Below are positions 56,472 through 64,000 of a stretch of 64,000 nt of DNA, one piece after another. Position 1 is the first letter of the stretch, and every line of letters starts with the position of its first letter. A model generated the notes under the pieces. The model had not been told where the DNA came from. It did no database searches and was given only the letters and a program-made list of their open reading frames with translations. Source of the DNA: Caulobacter hibisci (GTDB lineage Bacteria; Pseudomonadota; Alphaproteobacteria; Caulobacterales; Caulobacteraceae); assembly GCF_016135805.1 (NCBI RefSeq), contig NZ_JADWOX010000001.1, positions 620,001-684,000 of the forward strand. Direction: 5' to 3'. A program made the position numbers and the translations under genes.

Positions 56472-57158
56472 TTGGTGATCCACGAGGACGACAGCGTCTT
56501 CGTGCTCAACAAGCCCGCCGGCCTGTCCAGCCAGGGCGGCCGCATCAAGGCCCATACGCTGGACGACCTGCTGTGGGCCCTGGCCCGCCGCGACCGGCCG
56601 CGGCCTCGCCTGATCCACCGTCTGGACCGCGACACCTCGGGCGTGATCCTCACCGCCCGCACCAAGCCGGCGGCGACCTTCCTGGGCAAGGCCCTGATGG
56701 GCAAGCGCTTCCGCAAGACCTACCTGGCCATCGTCGCGCCGGGCGCGCCCGAGCCGCGCGGCGGCCAGATCGACAAGGCCCTGCGCCGCGAGTCCATCGG
56801 TCGCGAGGCCTATATGCGGGTCTGCGAGGACGATCACCCCGACGCGGAAAACGCCCGCAGCCGCTATCGCACCCTGGCCGCCAACGCCCAGGCCGCGCTT
56901 GTCGAGCTTTCCCCCGATACCGGCCGCATGCACCAGTTGCGCGTCCACATGGCCTCGATCGGCCGGCCGATCGCCGGCGACAGCCGCTATGGCGGGGCGC
57001 TGATGCTGGCCGGCGCGCCGGTCCCGCGCCTGATGCTGCACGCCGCCCGGCTGGTCTTCCCGCATCCCGAGGGCGGCGAGCGTCGGATCGAGGCCCCGGT
57101 TCCCGACGACTTCAAGGCCGTGCTCGAAAAGCTGGACCTGGCGATCCCGGAACGCTGA
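56472..57158 (+). CDS. RluA-family pseudouridine synthase, start uncertain
   Basis: A pseudouridine synthase acting on rRNA or tRNA. The catalytic Asp is in RLIHRLDRDTSGVILTART, with NKPAGLSSQGG before it and SPDTGRMHQLRVHMASIGRP near the C-terminus. From the first standard start codon (TTG, 56472) the product is 228 aa and begins almost inside the catalytic fold. The same frame is open back to 56316 with no ATG, GTG or TTG and continues with normal composition (SKSQTGAPRPPRRP...). A CTG at 56352, preceded by GAGAGAAG and overlapping the small upstream gene, is a plausible real start. Confidence 0.85.
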   Translation: MVIHEDDSVFVLNKPAGLSSQGGRIKAHTLDDLLWALARRDRPRPRLIHRLDRDTSGVILTARTKPAATFLGKALMGKRFRKTYLAIVAPGAPEPRGGQIDKALRRESIGREAYMRVCEDDHPDAENARSRYRTLAANAQAALVELSPDTGRMHQLRVHMASIGRPIAGDSRYGGALMLAGAPVPRLMLHAARLVFPHPEGGERRIEAPVPDDFKAVLEKLDLAIPER

Positions 57159-57196
57159 ACTTGGCCAGGCCGTTTGGAAGGCAAGGGAGAAGCGCC

Positions 57197-57706
57197 ATGA
57201 AGATCGCCCGCCTTGCCCCGGCTCTCGTCGCCAGCGTCCTGGTCCTCGGGGCCTGCGCCACCGCCAAGCCCACCGTCTATCGGCCCCAGGCCACGGCGAC
57301 TGACGTCGGCTTCGCGCAGTACAGGATGGAGGAGGGGCGCTATCGCGTGACCTTCCGCGGCGGCCCGGGCGCGCCCGTCGGCCAGGTCACCGACTACGCC
57401 CTGCTGCGCGCCGCCGAGCTGGCCCTGGCCGAGGGCTATCCCTGGTTCCGCGTCGCCGACCGCGTCACCCAGTCGACCGGGGGAGGGGGCGGCGGCCCGA
57501 CCTTCTCGATCGGCGGCGGATCGGGCGGCTATGGCCGCCGCTCCAGCGTCGGCCTGGGCGTCGGCACGAGCTTCAACCTCGGCCCGGGGCCTGCGCTCAG
57601 CACCACGCTGGAAGTCGTGTTCGGCAAGGGGCCCCGCCCGCCCGGCGAGGCCTATGACGCCCAGAGCGTCGTCAACACCATCGGCAAGGGCATGGGCCGG
57701 ATCTGA
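57197..57706 (+). CDS. CC0125/CC1285-type lipoprotein
   Basis: A 169 aa protein with lipobox (LVLGAC) near residue 20. The segment RYRVTFRGGPGAPVGQVTDY with ALLRAAELALAEGYPWFRV is the hallmark of the CC0125/CC1285 lipoprotein family known from Caulobacter. A Gly-rich stretch (TGGGGGGPTFSIGGGSGGYG) links it to a short beta-rich end. Function is unknown; it should be in the outer membrane or periplasm. An AAGGGAGAAG site precedes the ATG. Confidence 0.8.
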   Translation: MKIARLAPALVASVLVLGACATAKPTVYRPQATATDVGFAQYRMEEGRYRVTFRGGPGAPVGQVTDYALLRAAELALAEGYPWFRVADRVTQSTGGGGGGPTFSIGGGSGGYGRRSSVGLGVGTSFNLGPGPALSTTLEVVFGKGPRPPGEAYDAQSVVNTIGKGMGRI

Positions 57707-57755
57707 CGCTTGCGCCGCCGCAGCGCCGGACCTAGCGTTCGCGGCGGAGGCTCCC

Positions 57756-58202
57756 ATGCGGCTCGCCCTTTGCATCGTCGTGCTGCTTGCAACCGCCGGC
57801 CCGGCGCTTGCCCAGCCTCGTGACCCGCCGACTTTCTGGGCGAGCGGCGCGGGGCGCTCGGCGGCCTGCTTCCAGATGGCGGATGGCCGAGTGCGGGTTC
57901 CGGCCGACAACCACGTGCGCGTCGCCGACTATTCCATGGTCGGCGAGACCCTGCAGCTCGAGAACCTGCGCGACGAGGGCTGGCAGTCCTGGCATCCCGA
58001 CCTGTACGGCACGCCAAGGCAGCGCGCGGCGAGAGAACGCGAGGCGGCGCGGATGGAGCGCGCGCTCGACGAAGCCTGGTACCTGCTGCGCGGTCTGCCG
58101 AAGGTGGAAAAGCGCGACGCTTCGCGGCTGGTGCTTCGATCCCGCGACGGGCGACGAGCCAGCTTCGTCGCCGTCCGCGTCTGTCGCGCCCTGGAAGGCT
58201 GA
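57756..58202 (+). CDS. Hypothetical secreted protein
   Basis: A 148 aa protein with a signal peptide (residues about 1-19, ...TAGPALA/QPR). The mature part contains GRSAACFQMADGRVRVPADN, a segment with MVGETLQLENLRDEGWQSWH, and an Arg/Glu-rich helix (RQRAAREREAARMERALDEA). I do not recognise the family. It lies 49 bases after the lipoprotein gene and could share its transcript. Confidence 0.65.
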   Translation: MRLALCIVVLLATAGPALAQPRDPPTFWASGAGRSAACFQMADGRVRVPADNHVRVADYSMVGETLQLENLRDEGWQSWHPDLYGTPRQRAAREREAARMERALDEAWYLLRGLPKVEKRDASRLVLRSRDGRRASFVAVRVCRALEG

Positions 58203-58208
58203 TCGGGC

Positions 58209-59441
58209 CTAGGCCGCCGCACGCGCCGCATAGGGATGCACCGCCCGCAGCGAGGCGTGGCTGAGGCCGGCGGTCTCGGCGGCGGCGAAATAGCCTTCCT
58301 GGGGAAGGCCCTGCAGGCTGACCATCGGCGCCAGGCCGCGGGCCTCTCGGCCGAAGGCCATGATGTCGGCGGCGATCTTCTCGGCCGGGCCGCCCAGGTC
58401 GCAGGCGTCCAGGGTCAGGCCGGCCAGGCGGGCGTCGCGCAGGTGCTTGAAGGCTTCCTTGTCGGGCGGCACGCGGGCGACGACGCCGCGGGTCAGGGCC
58501 TTCAGCAGGCCGACCACTTCCAGCAGGCGGCCGGCGGGGGTGCCGCGGGTCACGTCCACCAGCTCGATCATCACGCCGCCGCGCAGCAGGGCCAGCGACA
58601 GGCCCGAGGTGCCGGTCAGCAGGTCGCGGCCGCGCTGGGTGCCCAGGGTGCGGAACGAGGCCGGCAGGACGAGGTCCGGACGGTCGTTGCCCTGCGCGGC
58701 CTTGGCGAAGGCCGCGCCGTAGCGCAGCGTCGCTTCGTCGATGAAGGCGATGTCCTTGTCGGCCAGCTTGGTGATCGCCCGGCCGCTGATCGAGCGGCCG
58801 GTGCCCAGATGGGTGACGATCGGCTCGACGCGAATGGCGGTGGTGATGTTGCGGCGCAGGCCGATCACGTGCTCCAGCGCGAAGTCGACCCGCAGGGCCG
58901 CCCCGCCGCTGGTGGTGAAGGCCACCGGCGTGCGGCGCATGTCGTCGCTGTCGTCCATCTCGACGCGGAACGGCGAGCGTTCGGAATCGCGTCGGGCGCG
59001 GGCGGCCAGCACCACGGACGGATCGATCGTGCGGCAGACGATGCCGCTGGCCTCGACCCCGATCACCGAGCGCACCCCGATGTCCTTCAGCTCGGCCGCG
59101 CCCAGCAGGTGTGTCAGCACGTCTTCCAGGATGCGGATGCTGGCGGCCTGGGCCGATAGGCCCTGGTCGTTGTGGGTGGCGATCAGGAAGTCGTCCTCGC
59201 TGACCCGCCCCCGCAGGTCGGCCCGGTCGAGATGTTCGTTCAGCTTCCGCTCGACATAGGTCCAGACGTCGGTGCGCTTCTGGTCCCACCAGTCGCCGGC
59301 CCAGCGGCGCACGGCCTTGATGCTGATCACGTTGACCGAACCGCGCCCGATCAGGTCTGAGGCGGCCAGTCGGCTCAGCATCGCCGGCGGCAGCGCCAGG
59401 CGTTCGGTCGTGTCGTCCGTGGGGGGCATGGAGGCGGGCAT
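58209..59441 (-). CDS. Putative degenerate GGDEF/EAL-like protein
   Basis: A 410 aa soluble protein without a signal or membrane helix. Residues about 35-120 follow the GGDEF-domain pattern (NVISIKAVRRWAGDWWDQKR, VWTYVERKLNEHLDRADLRG, RVSEDDFLIATHNDQ), with SEDDF at the position of GGDEF, so cyclase activity would be lost. The C-terminal half (LRGGVMIELVDVTRGTPAGR, GLLKALTRGVVARVPPD, LAGLTLDACDLGG) weakly recalls EAL-domain strands without the catalytic residues. If so, it is a non-catalytic c-di-GMP or protein-binding regulator. This is inference from pattern only; it could be an unrelated fold. Confidence 0.55.
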   Translation of the reverse strand: MPASMPPTDDTTERLALPPAMLSRLAASDLIGRGSVNVISIKAVRRWAGDWWDQKRTDVWTYVERKLNEHLDRADLRGRVSEDDFLIATHNDQGLSAQAASIRILEDVLTHLLGAAELKDIGVRSVIGVEASGIVCRTIDPSVVLAARARRDSERSPFRVEMDDSDDMRRTPVAFTTSGGAALRVDFALEHVIGLRRNITTAIRVEPIVTHLGTGRSISGRAITKLADKDIAFIDEATLRYGAAFAKAAQGNDRPDLVLPASFRTLGTQRGRDLLTGTSGLSLALLRGGVMIELVDVTRGTPAGRLLEVVGLLKALTRGVVARVPPDKEAFKHLRDARLAGLTLDACDLGGPAEKIAADIMAFGREARGLAPMVSLQGLPQEGYFAAAETAGLSHASLRAVHPYAARAAA

Positions 59442-59577
59442 CGGACCGTGGGATTCGAGGGGTGAGATCAGAGCCTGCCCCGAGCGCCCTTAACCTCCGG
59501 TGCAGGAACAAGGTTGAGGTCGTCTTTACCTTGTCCTCAAGGCCTTGCCCGATAAGGCTCCGCTTGGTTTTGACCTG

Positions 59578-60732
59578 TTAATCTTTGGCGCGGCCCTTCA
59601 TGGCGAAAGTTACCGGAACCAGGCAGCCTGTGCGCCCCCAGATCGACGGATCCGGACGGGCGCCCTGCAGCGCCAGGCGCGCGGCGTAGCCGAAGGTCGC
59701 GGCGGGCTGGGCGGCGACGATCTCGACCGGGCCGACGCGGCCTTCCGGAGTGATGTCGAACTGGAGAAGCGCCCAGCCTTCGACGGCCTGCCTGGCGAAG
59801 TTGCGTGGATAGCTGCGCTCCACAGAGAGATTGAGCGCCGCCGACCGGACGCCCGAGCAATCACGTTCTGTCGGGACCGCCAGCGCCTTCGGATAGGCCT
59901 TGGCCGTCGCCTCGGCCGTCTTGGGGCGCACCGAGAAGGCGCCGTAGCAGCCGGTCACCGGCCGGCCGGGGTGAAAGCGCGACTCCGCGATCGACGCGGC
60001 CGCCAGGTCGGCCAGCACCGGATCGCCGCCCTGGGTCGCGATGCGCACGTTGCGCACCTCGCCGTCCGCGTCGATGTCGTAGAGCACGCCGGCCCAGGGG
60101 GCGGCGAAGTCGCGCCCTTCGAACGAGCGCAGGTCCGGATGGCTGGTCAGGGCCGGGATGCGACGCGGCGCGCGACCGCAGTCGCCCCGCTCGGAGATCG
60201 CCGCGCGCACCCCCGTTAGGGGCTCGCGCTTCCGCCGGGCGACCACCTCCAGCAGGGTGGCGGTCGTGGCCTTGGCCTGGAGCGTGTAGGTCTGGGACAC
60301 CTCGATGCGGCAGCCGCCGACCGGCTGGCCCGGCATGAACCGCCAGCGGGCGACGCCGGCGATCACCTCGTCGGACGCCGGGGCGTCGCTCGCCGGCTTC
60401 AGATCGGTCGGCGCGCCCTTGGCGTCGATGCCGAAGGTCACCGCGCTCACCGGGCGGTCGCCCCGCGCGGGGGTGTCGGGGGCCGATCCCGCCGGCAGAT
60501 AGGCCGTGCTGACTTCCGGGGCGAAGGGCGCGCTGGCGACGACGCCCACCTTGCGGCCGTCGCACGACGCCACGCTCGGCGGCGGGCCGTAGGACAGGAT
60601 CCGCTGGACCATGTCCTGCCGCTGCATCGGCGGCGGAATGGGCAGGGGAGACGCCAAGGCGCCGGAAGCGGAGAGGGCGCCCGGAGCGGCGATGACACAT
60701 AGAGCCAGGGTGAAGGCGAGCCGGCGACGCAT
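59578..60732 (-). CDS. Secreted protein with three TonB-C-like modules
   Basis: A 384 aa protein with a signal peptide (residues about 1-28, ...ALSASGALA). Three successive segments look like TonB C-terminal domains: (1) SAVTFGIDAKGAPTDLKPA, VARWRFMPGQPVGGC; (2) GVLYDIDADGEVRNVRI, SIAESRFHPGRPVTGC; (3) ALLQFDITPEGRVGPVEIV, RPDPSIWGRTGC. Each ends in a GC followed by a short strand. There is no membrane anchor and no Pro-rich spacer, so it is not a normal energy transducer. Function is unknown. Confidence 0.6.
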   Translation of the reverse strand: MRRRLAFTLALCVIAAPGALSASGALASPLPIPPPMQRQDMVQRILSYGPPPSVASCDGRKVGVVASAPFAPEVSTAYLPAGSAPDTPARGDRPVSAVTFGIDAKGAPTDLKPASDAPASDEVIAGVARWRFMPGQPVGGCRIEVSQTYTLQAKATTATLLEVVARRKREPLTGVRAAISERGDCGRAPRRIPALTSHPDLRSFEGRDFAAPWAGVLYDIDADGEVRNVRIATQGGDPVLADLAAASIAESRFHPGRPVTGCYGAFSVRPKTAEATAKAYPKALAVPTERDCSGVRSAALNLSVERSYPRNFARQAVEGWALLQFDITPEGRVGPVEIVAAQPAATFGYAARLALQGARPDPSIWGRTGCLVPVTFAMKGRAKD

Positions 60733-60844
60733 GCTATCTCCGCGGGAGCGTTTGGCGTGACGCTATGCAGGCGGGAGCGGCCGGGTCAAGCCGCCCTGGC
60801 GTTCGCACCTTGGCGTCAGGGGCGGGGCGGCGCATAAGGGGGCC

Positions 60845-61231
60845 ATGACCAAGGTGCTTCTCGTCGCCGTGGGCGGCGCCGCCGGCTCCGTCGCCCGCTA
60901 TCTCGTGGGTGCGGCCGCGCTGCGCTGGATCGGCCCGGGCTGGCCCTGGGGAACCATGACCGTCAATCTGGTCGGCGGCTTCCTGATGGGAATGCTGACC
61001 GGCTGGCTGGCGCTCAAGGCGACCGGCGAGCAGGAGACCCTGCGGGTGTTCCTGGGCGTCGGCGTCCTCGGCGGCTTCACCACCTTCTCGGCCTTCTCGC
61101 TGGACACCGCGCTGATGATCGAGAAGCGCGCCTACGGTCAGGCCTTTTCCTACACCGCCGCCAGCGCGATCCTCGCGCTCGCGGCCCTTTTCGCGGGCCT
61201 CTATCTCGCCCGCAGGATGTTCGCTGCATGA
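60845..61231 (+). CDS. crcB: Fluoride exporter CrcB (Fluc)
   Basis: A 128 aa membrane protein with four helices that dimerises into a fluoride channel. The diagnostic GVLGGFTTFSAFSLD segment and GTMTVNLVGGFLMG are present. It protects enzymes such as enolase from fluoride. No fluoride-riboswitch motif is evident in the upstream 112 bases. Its stop overlaps the next gene's start (ATGA). Confidence 0.95.
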   Translation: MTKVLLVAVGGAAGSVARYLVGAAALRWIGPGWPWGTMTVNLVGGFLMGMLTGWLALKATGEQETLRVFLGVGVLGGFTTFSAFSLDTALMIEKRAYGQAFSYTAASAILALAALFAGLYLARRMFAA

Positions 61232-62217
61232 AGGAAGTCCGCACCCTCTACGTCGAAGGCGGCGAGGACGGCGTTCGTCTGGACCGCTGGTTCAAGCGCC
61301 GTTGGCCGCACCTGAACCACGTCCAGCTCAACAAGCTGTTCCGCTCGGGCCAGGTCCGGGTCGACGGTTCGCGCGCCAAGGCCGACACCAAGCTGGCCGC
61401 CGGCAGCCAGATCCGCGTGCCGCCGCTGCCCGACGCGCCCGATCCGGCAGACAAGGGCAAGCTGTCGCCGCGCGACATCGCCTATGCCCGCTCGCTGGTG
61501 CTGTATGAAGACGAGGACGTCCTGGCGCTGAACAAGCCCGCGGGCCTGGCCGTCCAGGGCGGCACCAAGACCACCAAGCACATCGACAAGTTGCTCAGCG
61601 CCTGGGGCGAGGGCGTCGATCGCCCGCGCCTGGTCCACCGCCTCGACCGCGACACCTCCGGCGTGCTGCTGCTGGGCAAGACTCCCAGCGCCGCCGCGCG
61701 CCTGTCGGGCGCCTTCGCCAAGCGCAAGGCCCAGAAGACCTACTGGGCGATCGTCACCGGCAACCCGCACCCGGTGGAAGGCGTCATCGAGCTGCACCTA
61801 GCCAAGCGCGGCGTCAACGATCGCGAGATCGTCGTGCCCGCCGATCCCAAGGACAAGGACGCCTCGCCGGCCGAGACCGAGTTCGTCACCATCAGCCGCG
61901 CCGGTCCGCGCGTCACCTGGATGGCCTTGCGCCCGCACACCGGCCGCACCCACCAGTTGCGCGCCCACATGAAGGCCATCGGCCACCCGATCCTGGGCGA
62001 TCCCAAGTACGGCGACGAGAAGTCGGCCCAGCTGTCGGAAGGGCTGAAGCTGCAGTTGCACGCCCGCTCGATCCTGCTGCCGCACCCCAGCGCCGGCATG
62101 CTGCACGTCGAGGCCCCGCTCAGCCCCGAGATGCAGGCCGGCTTCGCCAAGTTCGGCTTCTCGGAAGACGAGGCCGAGCAGGATCCCTTCGCCCGGCGGC
62201 AGACCAAGCGCCGATGA
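61228..62217 (+). CDS. RluA-family pseudouridine synthase (RluC-like)
   Basis: A 329 aa enzyme with an N-terminal S4 RNA-binding domain (RLDRWFKRRWPHLNHVQLNK, LFRSGQVRVDGSRAKA). The catalytic domain follows, with PRLVHRLDRDTSGVLLLGKT holding the catalytic Asp and RPHTGRTHQLRAHMKAIGHP. It most likely modifies 23S rRNA like RluC or RluD. It is coupled to crcB (four-base overlap) and overlaps the next gene by four bases, forming a tight operon. Confidence 0.92.
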   Translation: MKEVRTLYVEGGEDGVRLDRWFKRRWPHLNHVQLNKLFRSGQVRVDGSRAKADTKLAAGSQIRVPPLPDAPDPADKGKLSPRDIAYARSLVLYEDEDVLALNKPAGLAVQGGTKTTKHIDKLLSAWGEGVDRPRLVHRLDRDTSGVLLLGKTPSAAARLSGAFAKRKAQKTYWAIVTGNPHPVEGVIELHLAKRGVNDREIVVPADPKDKDASPAETEFVTISRAGPRVTWMALRPHTGRTHQLRAHMKAIGHPILGDPKYGDEKSAQLSEGLKLQLHARSILLPHPSAGMLHVEAPLSPEMQAGFAKFGFSEDEAEQDPFARRQTKRR

Positions 62218-63704
62218 GCCAGGACCTCGTCCGCCAGGCCTGGGACCTGCTCGGGCGAGGGCAGGCCGAGCCGGCGCTCGCCCTGACGACGGCGGGCGCG
62301 GCGCGGCCCAGCGCCATGCCGGGCCTGCTGATCGTCCACGCCGCCGCGCTCAAGGGCCTGGGCCGCCACGCCGAGGCCCTGCCGTTCAACGAGCGGGCGG
62401 TGCGCGCCGCGCCGCAGGACCGCCTGGCCTGGTACAATCTGGCCGCCACCAACGGCGATCTCGGCCGCCAGGCGGAAGGTGAGGCCGCGGTGCGCAAGGC
62501 CATGGGACTTGGCCTCGACGCGCCCGAGGCCTGGCTGGTCCTGGCCCGCGCGATCCAGTTTCAGCATCGCTACGACGAGGCCGAGGCCGCTTTCCAGGCC
62601 GCCATCGCCCGCCGCCCGGCCTTCGTCGACGCCCATCGCGATCTGGCCCAGTTGCGCTGGATGCGCACCGCCGATCTCGACCACGCCCTGGATCCGCTGA
62701 AGGCCGTGCTGGCCCGGCAGTCGGATCCGCGCCTGGTGCACGTCCAGGCCCTGGTCGAAGAGTTCGCCGGCCGGCCGGCCCGGGCGCGCGACAGCTTGAA
62801 CGAAGGCCTGCGCCGCCATCCGGGCGACGTCCAGCTGCTGCTGAGCGCGGCCCATGTGGCCGCCGAACTCGGCGAGGCCGCCGAGGGGCTGGCCCACGCC
62901 CAGGCCGCCGCGCGCCGGGCGCCCGGCGCCCCTCCGGTGGTGAAGACCCTGGCCGAGGCCCTGCTGGCGACGGGCGATGCGGCCGGCGCCTCGGCCGCCG
63001 CCGGTTCGGTCCTGACCGCCTTTCCGCACGACCAGCACGCCCTGGCCATCCAGGCCACGGCATGGCGTATCCTCGGCGATCCCCGCCATGGGGCGCTCTA
63101 CGACTATGGCGCCTTCGTTCGCCCCTACGTCTTGCCGACGCCGCAAGGCTGGCCCGACCTCGATAGCTTCCTGGCCGATCTGCGCGCGCGTCTCGGGCAA
63201 ATGCACGACCTGGAGACCCACCCCCTGCAGCAGTCGTTGCGCGGCGGCGCCCAGGTGCAGTCGCTGCACGTCTCGCCTGAGCCCCTGTTCCAGGCCTTCT
63301 TCGCCAGCGCCCTGGCCACGGTCGAGCGCTACGCCGCCGAGATCGGGAAGGGGAGCGATCCATTGCGAAGCCGCCGCACCGGCCGCGCGGCCATCCAGGG
63401 CGGCTGGTCGGTCAGCCTCAAGCCGAACGGCTTCCACACTGACCACGTCCACCCCCAGGGCTGGATCTCCTCGGCCTTCTATATCGACCTGCCGCCAGGC
63501 GTGGACGACGCCGACAAGCGCGAAGGCTGGATCAAGTTCGGCCAGCCCGGCTGCGCGACCTTGCCGAAACTGGCCGCGGAGCACGCCGTGAAGCCCGCGC
63601 CGGGGACCCTGGTGCTGTTCCCGTCCTACATGTGGCACGGCACCGTGCCCTTCACCGGCGAGACGCGCCGCCTGACCATGGCCTTCGACGCGGTTCCGGC
63701 CTAA
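62214..63704 (+). CDS. TPR protein with C-terminal Fe(II)/2OG oxygenase domain
   Basis: A 496 aa protein. The first about 290 residues are tetratricopeptide-like repeats (for example AWYNLAATNGDLGRQAEGEA, AIQFQHRYDEAEAAFQAAIA). The C-terminal domain has the double-stranded beta-helix triad His408-x-Asp410 (GFHTDHVHPQGW) and His475 (MWHGTVPF), with ETRRLTMAFD supplying the 2-oxoglutarate arginine. It should hydroxylate a protein or metabolite that the TPR part recruits. The start overlaps the rluA-type gene (ATGA). Confidence 0.85.
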   Translation: MSQDLVRQAWDLLGRGQAEPALALTTAGAARPSAMPGLLIVHAAALKGLGRHAEALPFNERAVRAAPQDRLAWYNLAATNGDLGRQAEGEAAVRKAMGLGLDAPEAWLVLARAIQFQHRYDEAEAAFQAAIARRPAFVDAHRDLAQLRWMRTADLDHALDPLKAVLARQSDPRLVHVQALVEEFAGRPARARDSLNEGLRRHPGDVQLLLSAAHVAAELGEAAEGLAHAQAAARRAPGAPPVVKTLAEALLATGDAAGASAAAGSVLTAFPHDQHALAIQATAWRILGDPRHGALYDYGAFVRPYVLPTPQGWPDLDSFLADLRARLGQMHDLETHPLQQSLRGGAQVQSLHVSPEPLFQAFFASALATVERYAAEIGKGSDPLRSRRTGRAAIQGGWSVSLKPNGFHTDHVHPQGWISSAFYIDLPPGVDDADKREGWIKFGQPGCATLPKLAAEHAVKPAPGTLVLFPSYMWHGTVPFTGETRRLTMAFDAVPA

Positions 63705-63706
63705 AC

Positions 63707-63835
63707 AACCTCCCCCTCTGGGGGAGGCGGCCGAAGGCCGGTGGGGGGCCGTTTTCAGCTTCCGAAAAACCGGCCATATCGACCTTCGCCCCCCCTCCGA
63801 TCGCTGCGCGATCGCCTCCCCCACAGGGGGAGGTT
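63707..63835. repeat. Composite palindromic element
   Basis: A 129-base intergenic element bounded by AACCTCCCCCTCTGGGGGAGG and CCTCCCCCACAGGGGGAGGTT, which are inverted copies of each other and each a palindrome itself. Inside lie CGGCCG-AA-GGCCGG-type and CGATCGC-TG-CGCGATCG palindromes. It is typical of dispersed intergenic repeats in this group. Confidence 0.7.
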
Positions 63836-63860
63836 CATTGAACCAAGCAACGAGCCTCCC

Positions 63861-64000
63861 GTGTCCGACAAGCCCGACCTGATCGACAAGCCGCGCCGCT
63901 TCTACAAGGCCGCGACCGCCGGCGAGGCCAAGGACGGCGCCTTCCCGGTGCTGCTCGACGGCCGCACGCCCAAGTCGCCGCAGAAGAAGCCGCTGGCCCT
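63861..64000 (+). CDS. ATP12-type chaperone (3' end beyond window)
   Basis: The first 46 codons of a gene that continues past the window. PRRFYKAATAGEAKDGAFPV and LLDGRTPKSPQKKPLAL match the start of the ATP12 family, which helps assemble the F1 part of ATP synthase. The GTG at 63861 starts the frame, with GAGCCTCCC before it. It is partial, so the rest cannot be judged. Confidence 0.75.
   Translation, partial: MSDKPDLIDKPRRFYKAATAGEAKDGAFPVLLDGRTPKSPQKKPLA

Noticed and set aside
60733..60844. Fluoride riboswitch before crcB
   Set aside because: The conserved fluoride-riboswitch sequence pattern was not found.
63707..63835. CRISPR-like repeats
   Set aside because: Only nested palindromes; no regular repeats with equal-length spacers and no cas genes nearby.

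Overview
The window is a high-GC alphaproteobacterial chromosome segment, most likely Caulobacter or a close relative. The reasons are the layout of the transcription/translation genes, the TTGACG-type promoters, a TonB-dependent receptor, a CC0125/CC1285-type lipoprotein, and the many short GC-rich palindromes between genes. I cannot fix the species from the sequence alone. No rRNA, tRNA, CRISPR array, transposase or prophage gene was seen.

Layout. (1) 1-8348: the 3' part of rpoB, then rpoC, closed by a strong intrinsic terminator. (2) 8387-11571: a lipoprotein, a chemoreceptor gene broken by a 2-base deletion in its signalling tip, and a TonB-like membrane-anchored protein on the minus strand. 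(3) 11687-16352: the str operon rpsL-rpsG-fusA-tuf with its own promoter and terminator. (4) 16353-30050: accessory genes lying between tuf and the S10 operon. They are a palindrome-rich gap, a TPR/AspH-type hydroxylase, a secreted protein, a large TonB-dependent receptor, an AT-rich divergent spacer, a run of fdhD, an FdhF/YdeP-type molybdoenzyme, a CelD/BcsL acyltransferase and a cupin/JmjC-like protein, a GIN-domain protein, and an outer-membrane beta-barrel protein. (5) 29766-44575: the S10, spc and alpha ribosomal operons in classical order (rpsJ to secY, adk, rpsM-rpsK-rpoA-rplQ). Promoters stand before rpsJ and rpsM, and hairpin terminators follow rpmD, secY and rplQ. (6) 44576-64000: housekeeping and envelope genes. 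They are a DUF4440-like protein, an ABC exporter with a secreted partner, a lipoprotein phosphodiesterase, a gene carrying three frameshifts, a VOC-ArsR-SRPBCC operon, an MFS exporter with an HtrA protease and RarA, two overlapping tiny membrane proteins, a pseudouridine synthase, a CC0125-type lipoprotein, a possibly degenerate GGDEF/EAL protein, a protein with three TonB-C-like modules, crcB-rluA-TPR/2OG oxygenase, and the start of an ATP12-type chaperone.

How the genes work together. The core genes supply RNA polymerase (rpoA, rpoB, rpoC), most of the ribosome, both main elongation factors and the Sec channel. The accessory blocks are mostly envelope and metabolism genes.

No defence system or obviously new large machine was found. 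The observations most worth following are the two frameshifted genes, the putative degenerate c-di-GMP-type protein at 58209-59441, the three-module TonB-C-like protein at 59578-60732, the small membrane protein pair at 56004-56359, the molybdoenzyme/acyltransferase/cupin gene run, and the terminator-like hairpin inside the spc operon.
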